Assembly (NCBI RefSeq): GCF_026914265.1
Contig: NC_069126.1
Coordinates: 34,971,725-35,035,724, forward strand
From: Mya arenaria
Lineage: Eukaryota > Mollusca > Bivalvia > Myida > Myidae
Length of the DNA: 64,000 nt
Reading direction: 5' to 3'
The position numbers and the translations under genes were made by a program. This document shows, piece after piece, positions 1 to 12,800 of the stretch. The notes under the pieces were generated by a model. That model had not been told where the DNA came from and did not search any database. It worked only from the letters and a program-made list of their open reading frames with translations. Each line of letters starts with the position of its first letter. Position 1 is the stretch's first letter.

Positions 1-2
1 TG

Positions 3-3000
3 GAGCGGGCCAACAGCCCAACTCAGGACGTGAATGGGCTGTACGATGTTGACCCGCCAGATGCCCAGTACTCTGATACAGACGATGAAGAACCCCACCC
101 ACCAGTCCCTACATTCCAACAGAAACAGGTAAAGTTTGGATGGTGACAAGTCAAGGGCAATATTCTGAATGGTATCGTAAAGCCCAACGATTGGTATTAT
201 ATTGAGGATGGCACATGTTTTACCACATATCGAGTACTTATAATGGAGCTAAAATAAACAGTATGCACTCTAAATCATTTAATATACAGTTTATGTTCAC
301 CTTGTTGTTGTATTCTATTAAATTCAGGCTTATTTATGAAATCATGATTTAAAACTTTCGACTTCAGACTATGGTACATTTGAAAAGTGAGGTGGTTTTT
401 GCTGGACATTTATATTAAAAAGAGATACATTGAAATGGATGTATATGGCTTTTGAAACTATTTTAACATTGGTCTCAGCCCCTTAACCCTGCCTGGGGCC
501 TTATTCCCACAATAATTCCAAATCAGTTTTCGTGATTTTCATTTTTACAGTCTGAACAATTTATGAACAATAGGGAAACCTATTTGTTATGTTACAGGTT
601 GAAGAGAAGAATACACCAAAGCAGGGAAAACAGGGCTCAAACAAAACCCCGACCCCTGATGGACCAACTATAGGTAGGCATGCCTGGTTATACAGTGCTG
701 GATAATACAGTGCACATTGCTTTACTCACATTCTGCACCATATTGATAAAAAAATTAAAACACGTTGTTTTTTTCAGATTAATTAAATTCCCAAATCTTG
801 TGAACTTATTAATGTATTTATGGTAGTTTAGTACAAATACTTAACATTTTGTGTAAACATTTTGTGTAAAGAATTCCAATTTTGTGTAAACGCCAAACTT
901 ACAGCAAAATTGACTTAACATATCTTTGTTTACATTTCAACAATGCTATGTCACCTATTTGAAATTTAGATTTAAAACGGTTTAATTTTTTAATTTCTTA
1001 GGTAAAAACCCCCCAGATCCTTACAAGTCCTTGGAAGGTTGAATGTTCTGCTGCACAAATACTGAATTACTGGGTGTCTACCTATTGGCTATTCTGAATT
1101 ATAATATCAGTATACCTAAATTCAATTTCATGTTTTAGCCTTCCCTGTCAACAAGCCTGCACGGGTGACTCCACCACGACCCGTCGAGATGGAATCACGT
1201 GAAGAGGAGACGCGTCCGAGATCCCCACCTGTGATCATTATGTCAGGCCTTGATGCTGCTGTATGTATTACTGTATGCTGTATGTTTGCTGTAACCTCCT
1301 TTGCATTGTTATTTCACTTTGATGATAGATAACTTCTTGGGCCGTCCTTAAAACATAGTTTGATCACAATTGCCGGACATTTCATTTCATTCGGTGCGTA
1401 TGTTGTGAATTATTTGAAAATTAAAATAAACAAGTAATGACAACACTGAACCAGAAAACAGGCTGCAAAATGGTTTAGTGTTGTTGTTGTTGGTTATTGT
1501 TGTTGATGTATGTGTGGTGATGTTATTATTTTTTGTTTGTGGTGTTGATATTGTTGTTGGTGGTTAAGGTAGTGATGGGGGTTTTCATACTCAAGATGAC
1601 AGAAAGGTTTCGAGTCAAGGTATTTTTAAGTTATATGTGCCCCTGCAAACAAGTACAGTTATTACCAATGGTCTTAAAATGATTGGCTTCATTGAAAACA
1701 GAACTCTATGTGTTTTTTCTGGGAGGGTTTTGTTGTGTGTTTCGTAAATGAAACCAAGTTTCCTATTACCTGTAAATCATTAATATTTTGTTAAAATACT
1801 CTGCCATTGCTTATAGTTAACATTTCATGTACTGTGGCTGTAAAATTGGTCCTAACTTTCTTCAGGAAGAGTGGGACACTTATTGGGCTTTGATTGAAGA
1901 GCTAGGGTGAAATGTTCTGGTTTGGCCCCAGTTTAACAATGCTTGCTCACATCTCATCATGTATATTTAATTTTTGTATTCATTTTCTAGAAGTGGGGCA
2001 CATATGGGGCTCTGATTGAAGAGCTAGGAGTTAAAGTGCTGTTTAGGGGCCAAGTTTAACAATGCTTGCTCACATCTCATGATATATGTATATTCAATAT
2101 TCAACTTTTTGTTTTCATTCTCTAGGAGCGGGACACATATGGGGCTCTAGTGGAAGAACTAGGTGGAAAAGTGCTGGATTGTGCACAATTTAACAAGGCC
2201 TGTACACACCTTGTTATAAGTAAGTGTACCTACCTTTTCAACTAATTGTCAGCATTTAATAATGAGTGTTCTGTTTGCCTTAAGCTTGTTAATTGTCCAT
2301 CTACACCTACACCTAGAATCTAAGTTCACCATGAAAGAGGAAATATTACACAGGTCCACTATAAGCAGTATTGGAGCTTTTACAATCTTGTTTATTCTCT
2401 TAATGCATTGCTCTCTGATTGTAGTTTCTTTATTGTATTGCTCTCTTTTTGAATCAATCATTGTATTGCTCTCTCATTCTAATGCTTTATTATGGTATTT
2501 CTCATTGAATTTTTCAATGTATTTTTCTCCTATTGTATTTTTCATTGTATTGCTCTAGTTTTATTTCATTCTTATGGTACTGTTTTCTTAATGTTTTGCT
2601 CTGTTGTTGTATTTCTCAATGTATTGCTCTGTCATTGTATTTCTCAATGTATTCCTCTGTCATTGTATTTCTCAATGTATTGCTTTGTCATTGTATTTCT
2701 CAATGTATTGCTTTGTCATTGTATTTCTCAATGTATTCCTTTGTCATTGTATTTCTCAATGTATTCCTTTGTCATTGTATTTCTCAATGTTTTGCTCTCA
2801 TTGTTTTGCTCTCGCGTTTTAGTACCAAATTCGATTTGTTCATTCTCTAATTTTTCTCATCTAACGGATGTGTAATACTTGTGTTTGTTGAGACATATTT
2901 CAAAAGTTATATGGTCATAGGTAAAAGCTCTAAAAGTTTTTGTTATGCCTGAGATATTTGATTGAATACTTTTTCAGACAAGATAACACGGAACGAGAAG

Positions 3001-6000
3001 TTTCTGGCATGTATTGCCTCGGGAAAGTGGGTACTGCACAAATCATACTTTGACGCCTGCAGGGAGGCAGGGAAGTTTGTTCAGGTAAGGCAAGAGACAA
3101 ATCATATTAACAATCTCATTCAGTTTTAATGAAGAAAATTTGAGTTGGTGGGCATAAGAATTTATAAATTTTTAAGCCCTTAAGGGATTGGATATAATAG
3201 TCACAATGTGTGTCCATCTGTCCATGTTTGTTAATCATTATCTAGTCTCAGATGTAATTGATTAGATTTGAATGAAAATTCCATCAAACTTCACAGAAAT
3301 GTAAAACAACATGGGATGGTGTGTGACACATAGCAGTTGTGCCCTTGCCTCTATGGTCAAGGTCATACTTCAGAGGTCACTTGGCTACAACTCTGAAAAG
3401 CCCAAACAGGAGATCATTGGCTTAAACTGTAACAAGCCCAAATCATGGGCATTTGTCATATTCCTGTGACAGCTCTTGTTTAATAAAACAAAGATAATTT
3501 CAGGGATTCGTTGTATGATTAATTACAATTTTAGACTAAATAACAGGTGTAAAGTTTTTTTGCTGGAGAATTGCATTAAAAATATGAAGAAGTACCGTAA
3601 AATGGATTTAAATGCCTTCGGAAACAATTTAAATAAGGTATCTAAGCCCCTTTAACCTGCTTTGGGCCTGAATCTCTTATACTAATTTTCAGGATTGGTA
3701 TTTTGTTCTGTTGCCATCCCTGTATATGGTTATGGTACGTTTAGATTTCAGGGCTGTCATCTGATTTTTTAACCATTTCATGCCATAATATTTTTTTCAT
3801 TTGCCATATGGTTATTTTTACATCCAGATTATATTCAGATCAAAAGTTATTGTCAAAGTGTTTGTGTCAGCAAAGATGTCTTGTATTGCAGAAACAAACA
3901 GATTAGTGATTGTTATCAGCTTAAAGCTGTCTTTACAATTATGCTCAAATAAATCGTACAAACTAAACATAACAGGATAATGTGTTACTGTGTACAGGAG
4001 GACTTCTATGAGTGGGGTAACGAGGGAACCATGAGTCTGGTAAAGAATATGGAGAGTACAGTCCGCCTCCTTGCATCCGCTGCTCATGACTGGAGGATAA
4101 AAACACATCAACAGAGACTGGTATGTGGGTCGAAAATCAAATGTGCATTTAGTAATGTCCCTGATTCCAAGAAGCTTGTGTGTCAAAAACTAGGTCATTA
4201 GGAGAAATATTGCGAACAAACGGTACAATATATCTGCTCCAATCTTCATGAAATCAATCAGAATATTTGCCTCAATTATATCTTTGATTGGTTTGAAACT
4301 AGGTCACTGTCAAATCTTAGAAAAACTTCGTAAACACTCTGGAGGCAATAATTTTGCAATATCTCTGGACTTATCTTATTGAAACTTAAGGTGATAAGAA
4401 TTTTGGCCTTTATGAAATCTTTTATTTGTTTTACACTGGGTAATGTGGGGTCAAAAACTTTTGCAAACAAAGTTGTATCTCACATTCAATGTTCGTAAGA
4501 GTCCATCACTCTGCAGCAGTATGCATGTTTCACCAAAACACTTGATTTCCATTCCATCTTGTTTGTCTAATCAGGTGGGTGATATCATTTCAACCAATTT
4601 GCTTGTAATTTCAGAAATCTCCTGAATGTTGTGGGGCATTTTCCAGTTGGCGCGTGATTCTACACTGTGATCCAGGAAGAGAGGGGAGCTTCACTCGATT
4701 ACTGGCTGCTGGTGGAGCCACTGTCCTCAATGTCAAGTAAGTAATAGCAGTATAATAGTTGCATACTTGTATTTGCAGTCATTTTGACCAGATTATCAGT
4801 CTGCATGAATTGAACCATGTGTTAAAAGATACCACATTAGTACAACATTTGCTTCTTCAAGTTTTTGTTGCTAGCCTGCCATTCTATCAGATTTTGAACA
4901 GTTTGTTTTAATGTCAAATGATTAGTTTTGTCTTGAGTTAAAGCTTCACATACTGCTATTCTAGGCATAACCTCAAAACAAAAGTTGATATGAATATTTC
5001 TTATATCATCCCATTCAGATAAACAATGTATCACCATCTTTTCCAGGCCTCCCTACCCCTCGTGTCTTGGCAATATGAATATTTCATATATAATCCAAAT
5101 CATCTTTTCAGGCCTCTGTACCCCTCAAACCCAGACAGTCAGGCCTTTAGAAACTTGTGTCTGGGCAACATAAATATTACATTTATAAACAAAGTCAGGT
5201 ACATTTCCATTCTTTCCAGGCCTCCCTACCCCTCAAACCTAGAGGCGACCCACGCCCTAGTTGAGCTTCACAAACTGCCTCTCTCCGAAACTGATCTCGA
5301 GAAACTCGTGTCTTGGGGCTGTCTCTGTCTCCTGCCCGAGTACATCAGTGGCTTCCTGTGTAACCCGGACGTGGATATCGCCAACTATGTGCCGCCACAG
5401 ATACAGGAACTACAGGCTAGGTGAGGCAGGGCATGGAAAATGTCATTGCTTATTTGCTGATGTATGCTTTTGGAGGGTCTTAATTCTTATTGTTGATATA
5501 AGTGATATCATTATGTCAATTCAAACTTGATGAAACAAAGTACCCTGTAGACGGAATTTATCAAAATTTATATTGTGTAACAAATGCTGGTCATAAAACA
5601 AGAACAAATTATTTTTCTAATTTAATGTACCGTAGTCTAAAATAGTCTAGCGGTAGAAATAAGTCATAAGCACTTGGTCAATCTAAAAAAAAAATTGTGC
5701 TACTGACTAAGATGCTCCTCCCATAACTATTGTTACTGTACCGGACTGTATTTTGCAATGATAAGTTAATGAAATGACATTTTATGATCATAAAGATGAA
5801 GGCAACCATTTTACCCACAATGTCATATCTGTTGATGTACCTGAGGCCCATTTCATTGATGGATCTAAGTCATAACTTAAATTATCTTGTAACTTTAATT
5901 ATTTTGATTTTGTATACATTCAAAACCTGTTGGCTCATTATTGCTTTGCTTGATTTCCTTGTTGGCTCGAACTTCTTGTCAAGGACCGATTTTGTTTTAT

Positions 6001-6371
6001 TCTTTGTAAGCATTCCCGCTTTGCCCGATATTCACGAGGCTCAAAGTATTTTGGCCAGTCCCTTGGATATCATGCCAATGGGTTCTGACTGTAAATGTCA
6101 CTACTGGCAACAAGTTGATTGTTTTGTTCATTTTCAATACTCACTAAATGTCTTTTTCACACAATTTTAAACATGTTGCACTAGGATCATTTCAGTTTAT
6201 GACCAAGATCAACCAGTCTTTATTGGGCCCCAGTATATTAATTATTGTTTTAGTAATTTTTAATGTCTTACACCTTTAAACATTTCTCTTTTCAGGCTTC
6301 TTGGTACTAGCAGCAAGAAACGGAAATGTTCGTCAACAGGAGTCTCGCAGAAACGATCAAAGCGCCGATAA
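3..6371 (+). CDS. TOPBP1: TOPBP1 C-terminal part (BRCT7-BRCT8), gene enters from the left edge
   Basis: TopBP1 is a nuclear scaffold of the replication-checkpoint pathway; its last two BRCT repeats (7/8) bind phosphopeptides. Ten exons are read: 3-128, 598-673, 1002-1037, 1139-1260, 2126-2219, 2978-3084, 3998-4120, 4615-4736, 5220-5420 and 6296-6371. All are bounded by AG/GT and phases are continuous, giving 360 residues before TAA. The first exons are a low-complexity acidic linker ([10 protein letters not shown]). BRCT7 runs from [20 protein letters not shown] through [17 protein letters not shown] to [14 protein letters not shown] linker with EDFYEWG follows, then BRCT8 ([35 protein letters not shown]). 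The tail KKRKCSS...VSQKRSKRR is basic, like the nuclear-localising end of vertebrate TopBP1 (recalled from memory, including its LSQKRK motif). The upstream part of the gene lies outside the window. Decayed copies of two exons lie in its introns (separate entries). Confidence 0.94.
1855..2110 (+). pseudogene. Two decayed tandem copies of TOPBP1 exon 5 (BRCT7 exon) with their acceptors
   Basis: The real exon is 2126-2219. Upstream of it lie two copies, exon-like from about 1866 and from about 1991, spaced 125 and 135 bp. Each is preceded by an acceptor-like pyrimidine tract and AG. Both keep the E-L-G core ([10 protein letters not shown] and [10 protein letters not shown]), but the frame that matches the exon ends in TGA in copy 1 and in TAA in copy 2. 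The two copies share 'tttaacaatgcttgctcac' where the real exon differs, so they are closer to each other than to the working exon. Confidence 0.85.
2391..2815 (+). repeat. 28-bp minisatellite in TOPBP1 intron
   Basis: The unit is cattgtatttctcaatgtat plus tgctctgt (28 bp). About 7 good copies lie at 2600-2815, with more diverged copies back to about 2391. The open frames across it in all three phases come from the repeat and are not genes. Confidence 0.85.
3180..3490 (+). repeat. Dispersed repeat fragment in TOPBP1 intron
   Basis: The stretch reads like bivalve interspersed repeat, with 'atggtcaaggtcat' and 'aacttcacagaaatgt'. It ends in tgacagctcttgttt, the same terminal motif as the element at 55241-56360. 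No coding potential is visible. Confidence 0.5.
4190..4500 (+). repeat. Dispersed repeat fragment in TOPBP1 intron
   Basis: Two self-similar stretches contain 'actaggtca' followed by 'caatcttcatgaaat' and 'cttcgtaaacactctggaggc'. The style matches dispersed bivalve repeats. No open frame of interest is present. Confidence 0.45.
5040..5175 (+). pseudogene. Two shortened copies of the 5' edge of TOPBP1 exon 9
   Basis: The real exon 9 opens after tctttccag at 5219 with gcctccctacccctcaaac. The same acceptor and exon start recur at about 5041 and 5107. In each copy the exon text then jumps internally: the first joins acccct to cgtgtcttgg, the second joins a short stretch to gaaacttgtgtctggg. Both resemble the exon around 5301-5315 after an internal deletion. 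Each is followed by an 'aatatgaatattt' or 'aacataaatatt' spacer. They are non-functional exon copies carrying decoy 3' splice sites. Confidence 0.8.
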
Positions 6372-6730
6372 TCAAAGACTTCCACTTATTTAAGTGCCTT
6401 TACATGTGATTATAATTATATTTTTATCAAATTTTTATGTTCTTGAATGGAGCATATAATTATACTATATACATCACTGTTGAAATATTATTTCATGGTT
6501 ATGCCTGTTTTGTGTTGTAGACTTGTGTAAAATATTGACAATAATTACAAAGTGAAAAATACCACTGTACATTATCTAATGTTAACAAGGATATTATATT
6601 TTTGAAATAAGAACTCCTACTTAAAATGATTGCAAAATTAATTATTAAAATCTATTTTTTTGTATGGTACAAGATCATGCTGTTATATCTAAAAGTTATC
6701 TATGCAATAAAGGGATTCAGTTATTTGTTT
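6372..6730 (+). other. TOPBP1: TOPBP1 3' UTR
   Basis: AT-rich non-coding sequence between the stop codon and the poly(A) signal at 6706. No open frame of interest. Confidence 0.7.
6706..6711 (+). terminator. Poly(A) signal of TOPBP1
   Basis: A canonical AATAAA lies 335 bp after the TOPBP1 stop. Confidence 0.7.
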
Positions 6731-6834
6731 CCTCTTTGTTTCCCAGAAGTGTACTTAAAAAACGTTCCCCCACCCCGTTTACATTTGACAAGTAAATAAT
6801 AGCTAGATTTACACAAATCAGATGTGTCTCCTGT

Positions 6835-8480
6835 CGGAGCATTATAAGATCACAGTGACCTTTGATCTTCTGAGCCTAAAATCATTTGGGATCATCACCA
6901 TCACATGTGAATACCTAGTTTACTGACTACAAGAAGTCATTCAGAAGTTTTTGATGGGAATCGAAATGATGCTGATGCCACAAAAGCCGAGGTCAAACAA
7001 GCGTATCCCTGTGCCATCCTTTGTTGGCGACTTAAAAAAAACCCATTACTTATATAATAAGTTCCCCTCTTTATTTTACAAGGAAATTCATAGAAGAGCA
7101 TAGAAAGTATAAAATAATTGCGAAGCTGAAACATTCAAATAAACATGGGTTTCATCTTGCTGCTGTAAGAAAAGGACATTACTCTGGATAAAAATATCAT
7201 TGGAAATGGGACATGCCGGCAATATGCACTACTAGGGTTACCATTAATAATCCAATAATCCAGTGAAGTTTCATTAAATTTACCAGGAATAATTGAGATG
7301 ATTCGAGACAAAAAGAAATGGTGAACAGCAACAAAGGCAACTAAAGCTGTCTGCAAAAAGCCAGCATTTTCAAACCCACAGTTAAATGAAACTTGACGCC
7401 GAATGGTGACCTGTCTGTAAGAAGGGTTTTTGACAAGCATAATAATTAATGCTCTTCTGTACGGATTGCAAGTCAGAATAAAATGAAGTTGAACAATAAG
7501 CAGAAAATTATCATGTTTATAATGGCAAAGCATTTGGATACATTCTTCTAGGTGTTATATATAGAGGTGCACCTCTAAATTTATCATGTACTCAATTTAT
7601 CAATGTTCTAACAATATACATTTCAACTTATGACCTCATAGTGTGACATTGACCTTTGTGGTACATACCTGGGTCTTGTGCATGACACTCCACCTCATCA
7701 TGGTGAACCTTCATGGCAAGTTTTGTGAAAATCCTATAATGCATGGTCAAGATACAGCCAGGACAAGGCTGTCTGGACAGACAGACCCTCATACACAGAA
7801 CCTGTAACATGCCGCCCCAACATGGTGAACCTTCTGGCAAGTTTTTTTGAAAATCCTTTAATGCATGGTAAAGATACATACAGGACAAGCTTCAGTCTAG
7901 GTCATGGTAAAGATACATACAGGACAAGCTTCAGTCTGGACCAGTTCTATCAATAGTACTCATTTTCACATTAAACCTCTAAGTGTGACCTTGACCTTTG
8001 AGGTAAAGCTCTAGGTCTGGTGTGTGACATGCGTCTCATAGTGAACTTTCATGACAAAAATGCATGGCCAAGATACAGACATGGTTCAGTCCGGATAGTT
8101 GAACTTATGCCCACATGCATGCACATACCGGGAACTGCCATTGCGTCACCTATATATATGTAGCTCACAGCAAGCTGGATCAACAAAAATGAAACAGTAT
8201 TCAAGTGTTTTCATGAATATGAACATCAATGTTTTATTAGCATTGTACTTTGACAATGAATGAAATTTGTGGAAACTTGAAAGTGAATCAAGGCAAAAAC
8301 ATGGTAATCTGACCAATGACACTTCAAGTGTAACCATGACATGCACCAACATGGTTTTTGCACATGACACGCTGTCGGTTTTTTAAATCCCCTGATGCAT
8401 GGTTAAGTGACAGCCCAGAAAATAAAATAAAAGTTTTGACCAATGGCACTACAGTTTGACTTTGATCTACAGACATGACG
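6835..8480. repeat. Intergenic stretch of dispersed repeat pieces
   Basis: There is no gene here. Repeat-like motifs include 'cagtgacctttgatcttctga' type sequence near 6850 and related 'tgaccttgacctttg' blocks near 7645 and 7985. A direct repeat built on 'ggtaaagatacatacaggac' occurs at about 7866 and 7905. Short open frames on both strands have no recognisable domain. Confidence 0.5.
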
Positions 8481-8973
8481 CTTGTACTGAATTATTGAGT
8501 ATCACTGCCTGGTAACAAGTGTATGGAGTTTTATGTTGTTGAAAGATATGACCAAAGGTTTTCACACAACAAACGCCCTGATGATGAAATTTCATGTTTA
8601 TTTTTTATGAACAACAACAACCAACCTCAAAGTCACCCAAACTGAATATGAAGATAATCACTGTCTGTTCAAATAAGTCATTAAAGCACAAAGCAATAAG
8701 ATTTTGAATGAATAAATAATCATATTTAATTTCATAAAATTAAATATATAATGTAATTAAATTTTTCACATGCTCAAATAGAAATGTTTTAAGTGGATGA
8801 AACTATATAGGCAAACACCGAGCAAAAAGCTTCAAAAACTTGAACATAGAAATCTTGTTATAATATTACACAGTCATGGAGTTCATTCAGTACATCATTG
8901 GAATATATATGTAGGTTTGCACATGTGAAAGTCACATGGCCAACAAAATATATGGACAGTGTGAAAAAATAAC

Positions 8974-9407
8974 GCCTTCACACTCACTGCAAACAACTCT
9001 GTTCCCAATCCTATACAAGCACAATTCTTTCAATGACCTTCACACTCACTGCAAACAACTCTGTTCCCAATTCTATACAAGCACAATTCTTTCATTGACC
9101 TTCACACTCACTGCAAACAACTCTGTTCCCAATCCTATACAAGCACAATTCTTTCATTGACCTTCACACTCACTGCAAACAACTCTGTTACCAATCCTAT
9201 ACAAGCACAATTCTTTCATTGACCTTCACACTCACTGCAAACAACTCTGTTCCCAATCCTATACAAGCACAATTCTTTCATTGACCTTCACACTCACTGC
9301 AAACAACTCTGTTCCCAATCCTATACAAGCACAATTCTTTCATTGACCTTCACACTCACTGCAAACAACTCTGTTCCCAATCCTATACAAGCACAATTCT
9401 TTCACTG
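8974..9407 (+). repeat. 62-bp minisatellite, seven copies
   Basis: Seven head-to-tail units of 62 bp begin ccttcacactcactgcaaac and end ttctttcattga. They are nearly identical (single changes such as gttacc for gttccc). The array lies in the 3' flank between TOPBP1 and the convergent CCCH gene. Confidence 0.93.
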
Positions 9408-9640
9408 ACCAAGTCGTTCATTTACATCATACCTATACCATTCATTTTCAATACAGGTTGTCAAGTCTATACAAAACTTCTACTCTCTTTAACTGTAAGA
9501 CCTGAACATTTTTGTAACTTTTTCACAAATCTCAATATATCAAATCACCAAATTCTATGCACTTGCCCAGGTCATAGTGTATTAGACACTGGATTTGAAA
9601 TACTTAATAAATACATCCCTAGTCTTAAAATAAAAATGGT

Positions 9641-9646
9641 TTTATT
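9641..9646 (-). terminator. Probable poly(A) signal of the CCCH zinc-finger gene
   Basis: Plus-strand TTTATT (AATAAA on the minus strand) lies about 190 bp beyond the minus-strand stop at 9837-9839. Confidence 0.5.
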
Positions 9647-9836
9647 TCTTACAAACATTTATACAAAGCCCATACACAACAACTTCTAATATCTATACAC
9701 ACTATGTATATGTGTAGCACTCAACAGTATTTTCGTTCCCAGCTCGAAAAGGTTTCATTATGGACTAGATGAGTATTCTGGTTCCCAGTCTTATTTAACG
9801 AGACTGGCACTACAATGATTGTTTTGGCTCCCAGCT

Positions 9837-12800
9837 CTACAGCCCGAGAAACTCCCAGGGCTTAATAAACTGGCAAGCAAGCTCAAACTCATCACTGTTG
9901 AAGTAATCGTCTGGGTCGGAGTCTGAGTCACCAAAATGTCTGCATCCCAGACCAAGGGCCTCATGGACACGAAGGGAAAACCTGCAACATATACATGCTC
10001 ATCAGCTGCTCATCATTACTGATAGGCAAAAAAGGGGAAAAAACTTATATGATAATAGTTGTATCTGATTGATAACAATGATGAATCATGATTAAAACCT
10101 CATTAAACTTTCGAACATTTCTAGTGGTTTTGATGTCACCCAAAAGTTGTGGGTTTGATTACCACCAGTAGTACTTTTTCATGGCCTGGAGTGATTTCAG
10201 TAAGTGTCCCATTTGTTAATCTTTTATAACAACATTTAAGTGTGGTTGTTTTTTTTCCTGAACACAATTTAAAAACTAGAAATATCGCAAAAAAATTGAA
10301 TGACTCCGTATCATAGTTATCATAGCTCTTTTCACAATCGTTGCAAAATATATAATATTGAAACTAACTCCAAAAGTATTTGAGTTAATTATTTCAATCT
10401 TCATATACAGATAGATCTTACTGGGGAGAAGTGTAGTGCAAAGGATCCAGAACTCTATCTTTGGTTTGTCCAAAAAAGGGGTAATACTAGTCAAGGGCAA
10501 CCTACCCATGAAGTTTCATGGTCCTATGTTAAATGGGATCCCAATTATTCTGAGAAAAAAGTTTTGATTAGACTGACATTGACCTTTGATCTTCTGATAT
10601 CAAAAGCAATAGGGGTCATCTGCTGATGAAATGCCAATCTACCACTGAAGTTTTATGGTTGAGCCATTTATTGTGAGGAGAAGTTTTCACAAGCCTGTTG
10701 TCCATGACATTAACTTTTGACCTACTGACCTAAATAGGGGTTATCAGCTTATCAAGAAAAACCTACTACTGAAGATTCATGGTCCTAAGTAAATCAGTTT
10801 TCAAGTTATTATGACTTAAAAAGAGGCAGTTGACTTAGCTTGACCTTTGACCTACTGACCTCAAAATAAATAAGTGTCATCTGGTAAATTGGCAACCTAC
10901 TATTAAGTTTCATGGTCATAGATCAAAGTGTTCTTGATGAATCTGCAGACAAAAGTTTCATAAGGTTATTGTCTTTGACCTTCACCCTTGACCTACTGTC
11001 TTCAAAAACGTGATTTACCCTATTTTCCAATATTAACTGAGATTAAATTCATCATAAAAGCTTACCCTATGTTCTCAAGCAGTTTGTCTTGGAAGGATTC
11101 CTGAACCAGCGTCTGAGCTAATTCACTCCTGAGTGTCTGCTTGTTATGGTGATCAACATCATAGTCTGGAGTAACAACAGTAAAAAAGTTCTAATTATTT
11201 ATGCTATGACAATGCCCCCCAGAAATTATTGGAGAAACAGATAAGCTGAAAATATGAAACAAACAACAACAATGTTAAATAAATCACTTTTTTTGCAATG
11301 TTACACAAAAGTGGGGCCTTATGTTTTTTGGGGAACAGGAGTACTCCTCTTGTTCAGTAATAGTTTATCATGATAAGCTTTCAAATAATTTACTTTAAAA
11401 GTCATAAAACTGTTCAAGAGAATAAAAATACCGAATAAAAAATGGTGTGCTTAGCTTGATCCTGTTAGAAGGGTCTTAATACTTTTCAAACAAGAGCTGT
11501 CACAGAGACAGCACGCTCGACTATTCCGCCGCTTTTCAGTGTAAGGATTGAAAAGTTTTGGCAAAACATGCATGGATCACTGTTAGATTAGATATTTCAT
11601 TACAATATTAACATAAATGTGGTTATATGTAAAATTTTAACCAGAATTTTTAAGTCTAATAATAAAGGGCCATTATTTGCAAAATACAGTTATCTTACTT
11701 GGTTATTCAATTAGGTTGGGTGGTTGAATACCATTGTTGTAGTCTCAATGCAATACATCAAATAGTTGCTGAGATATTATCCTATGTGTGCTAACATGCA
11801 AGACCTGAACCAGAATTTCTAAGTCGCATAATAAAGGGGCAAAAATAATATAAGATGAAAGAAAGAGTTATCTTACTTGATTAAATAGGAAGGTTAAATG
11901 GTTGGCACCTGTGTGTAAAGTTTCAACGCAATACATGATGCATTCGCTGAGATATTGACTTAAATGTGGTTACATGCAAAAGCTTAACGAGAATTTCTAA
12001 GTCGAATAATATAGGGCAATTATTTTGCTTAAAATGTAAACTAGAGTTATCTAACTTGGTTAATTAAGTAGGTTGGGTGGTTGAGTACCATTGTATGAAG
12101 TCTCAATGCAATACCTCAAGTGGTTGCTGAGATATTAACCTATGTGTGCTTGCACACAAAACCTTAACCAAGGTGTGACCCCGACACTGACGCCGACACT
12201 TGGGAGAGTAGTATAGCTCTCCTTATTCTTCGAATAGTTGAGCTAAAAATTGGGGCCCTGATTTCATTTTGAAAGACTATACTTTGTCTTGATAATGTTA
12301 TAACAGATTGATAAGCAAAGCCACAAATACCAACTTACAACACATTGGCTCCACGATTCCCTTGATGGCCATCTCCCTGTGGTTTTCCCCATCTGTGTCC
12401 TCGCGCCGACACTTGTCTAATGTATGACGTACAAGGCTTCCACAGTGGCCGAAATATTTCCCGCAAACCACGCACTCCGTCCCATCTCGGAACTGAGGGG
12501 CATCATGTGTGTATCGAGTGTGGATGGTATCATGCTTTAGAAACTTCTGGAAGTAATGGTCCTTAAGTTTGTCAAAGGCTTTGTCCCCTTCAAAAACCTC
12601 CTTGCATATCCCTGTGAAAAACAAATTCATCAATTCATTATAAGTCTTTTAGCATAATATATGAGAGTTGTCCCAAAAAATAATAGCTAGGTACTGTAAA
12701 CCTGCGCATGCAAATATTTTCAACATTAGGTTTATACATGACTTTTAATTTTGAACAGGCTATCAAAGATCTCTGCTAAATAACATGTGAACATCATTTG

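Noticed and set aside
2262-2875. Overlapping hydrophobic open frames in three phases
   Set aside because: They read the 28-bp intronic minisatellite and disagree with the TOPBP1 splice structure.
8974-9407. CRISPR-like array
   Set aside because: Head-to-tail repeats without unique spacers; the same holds for every other array here, in an animal genome.
6372-9640. Small open frames of 60-130 codons
   Set aside because: No domain, no supporting splice sites, and they overlap dispersed repeat text.
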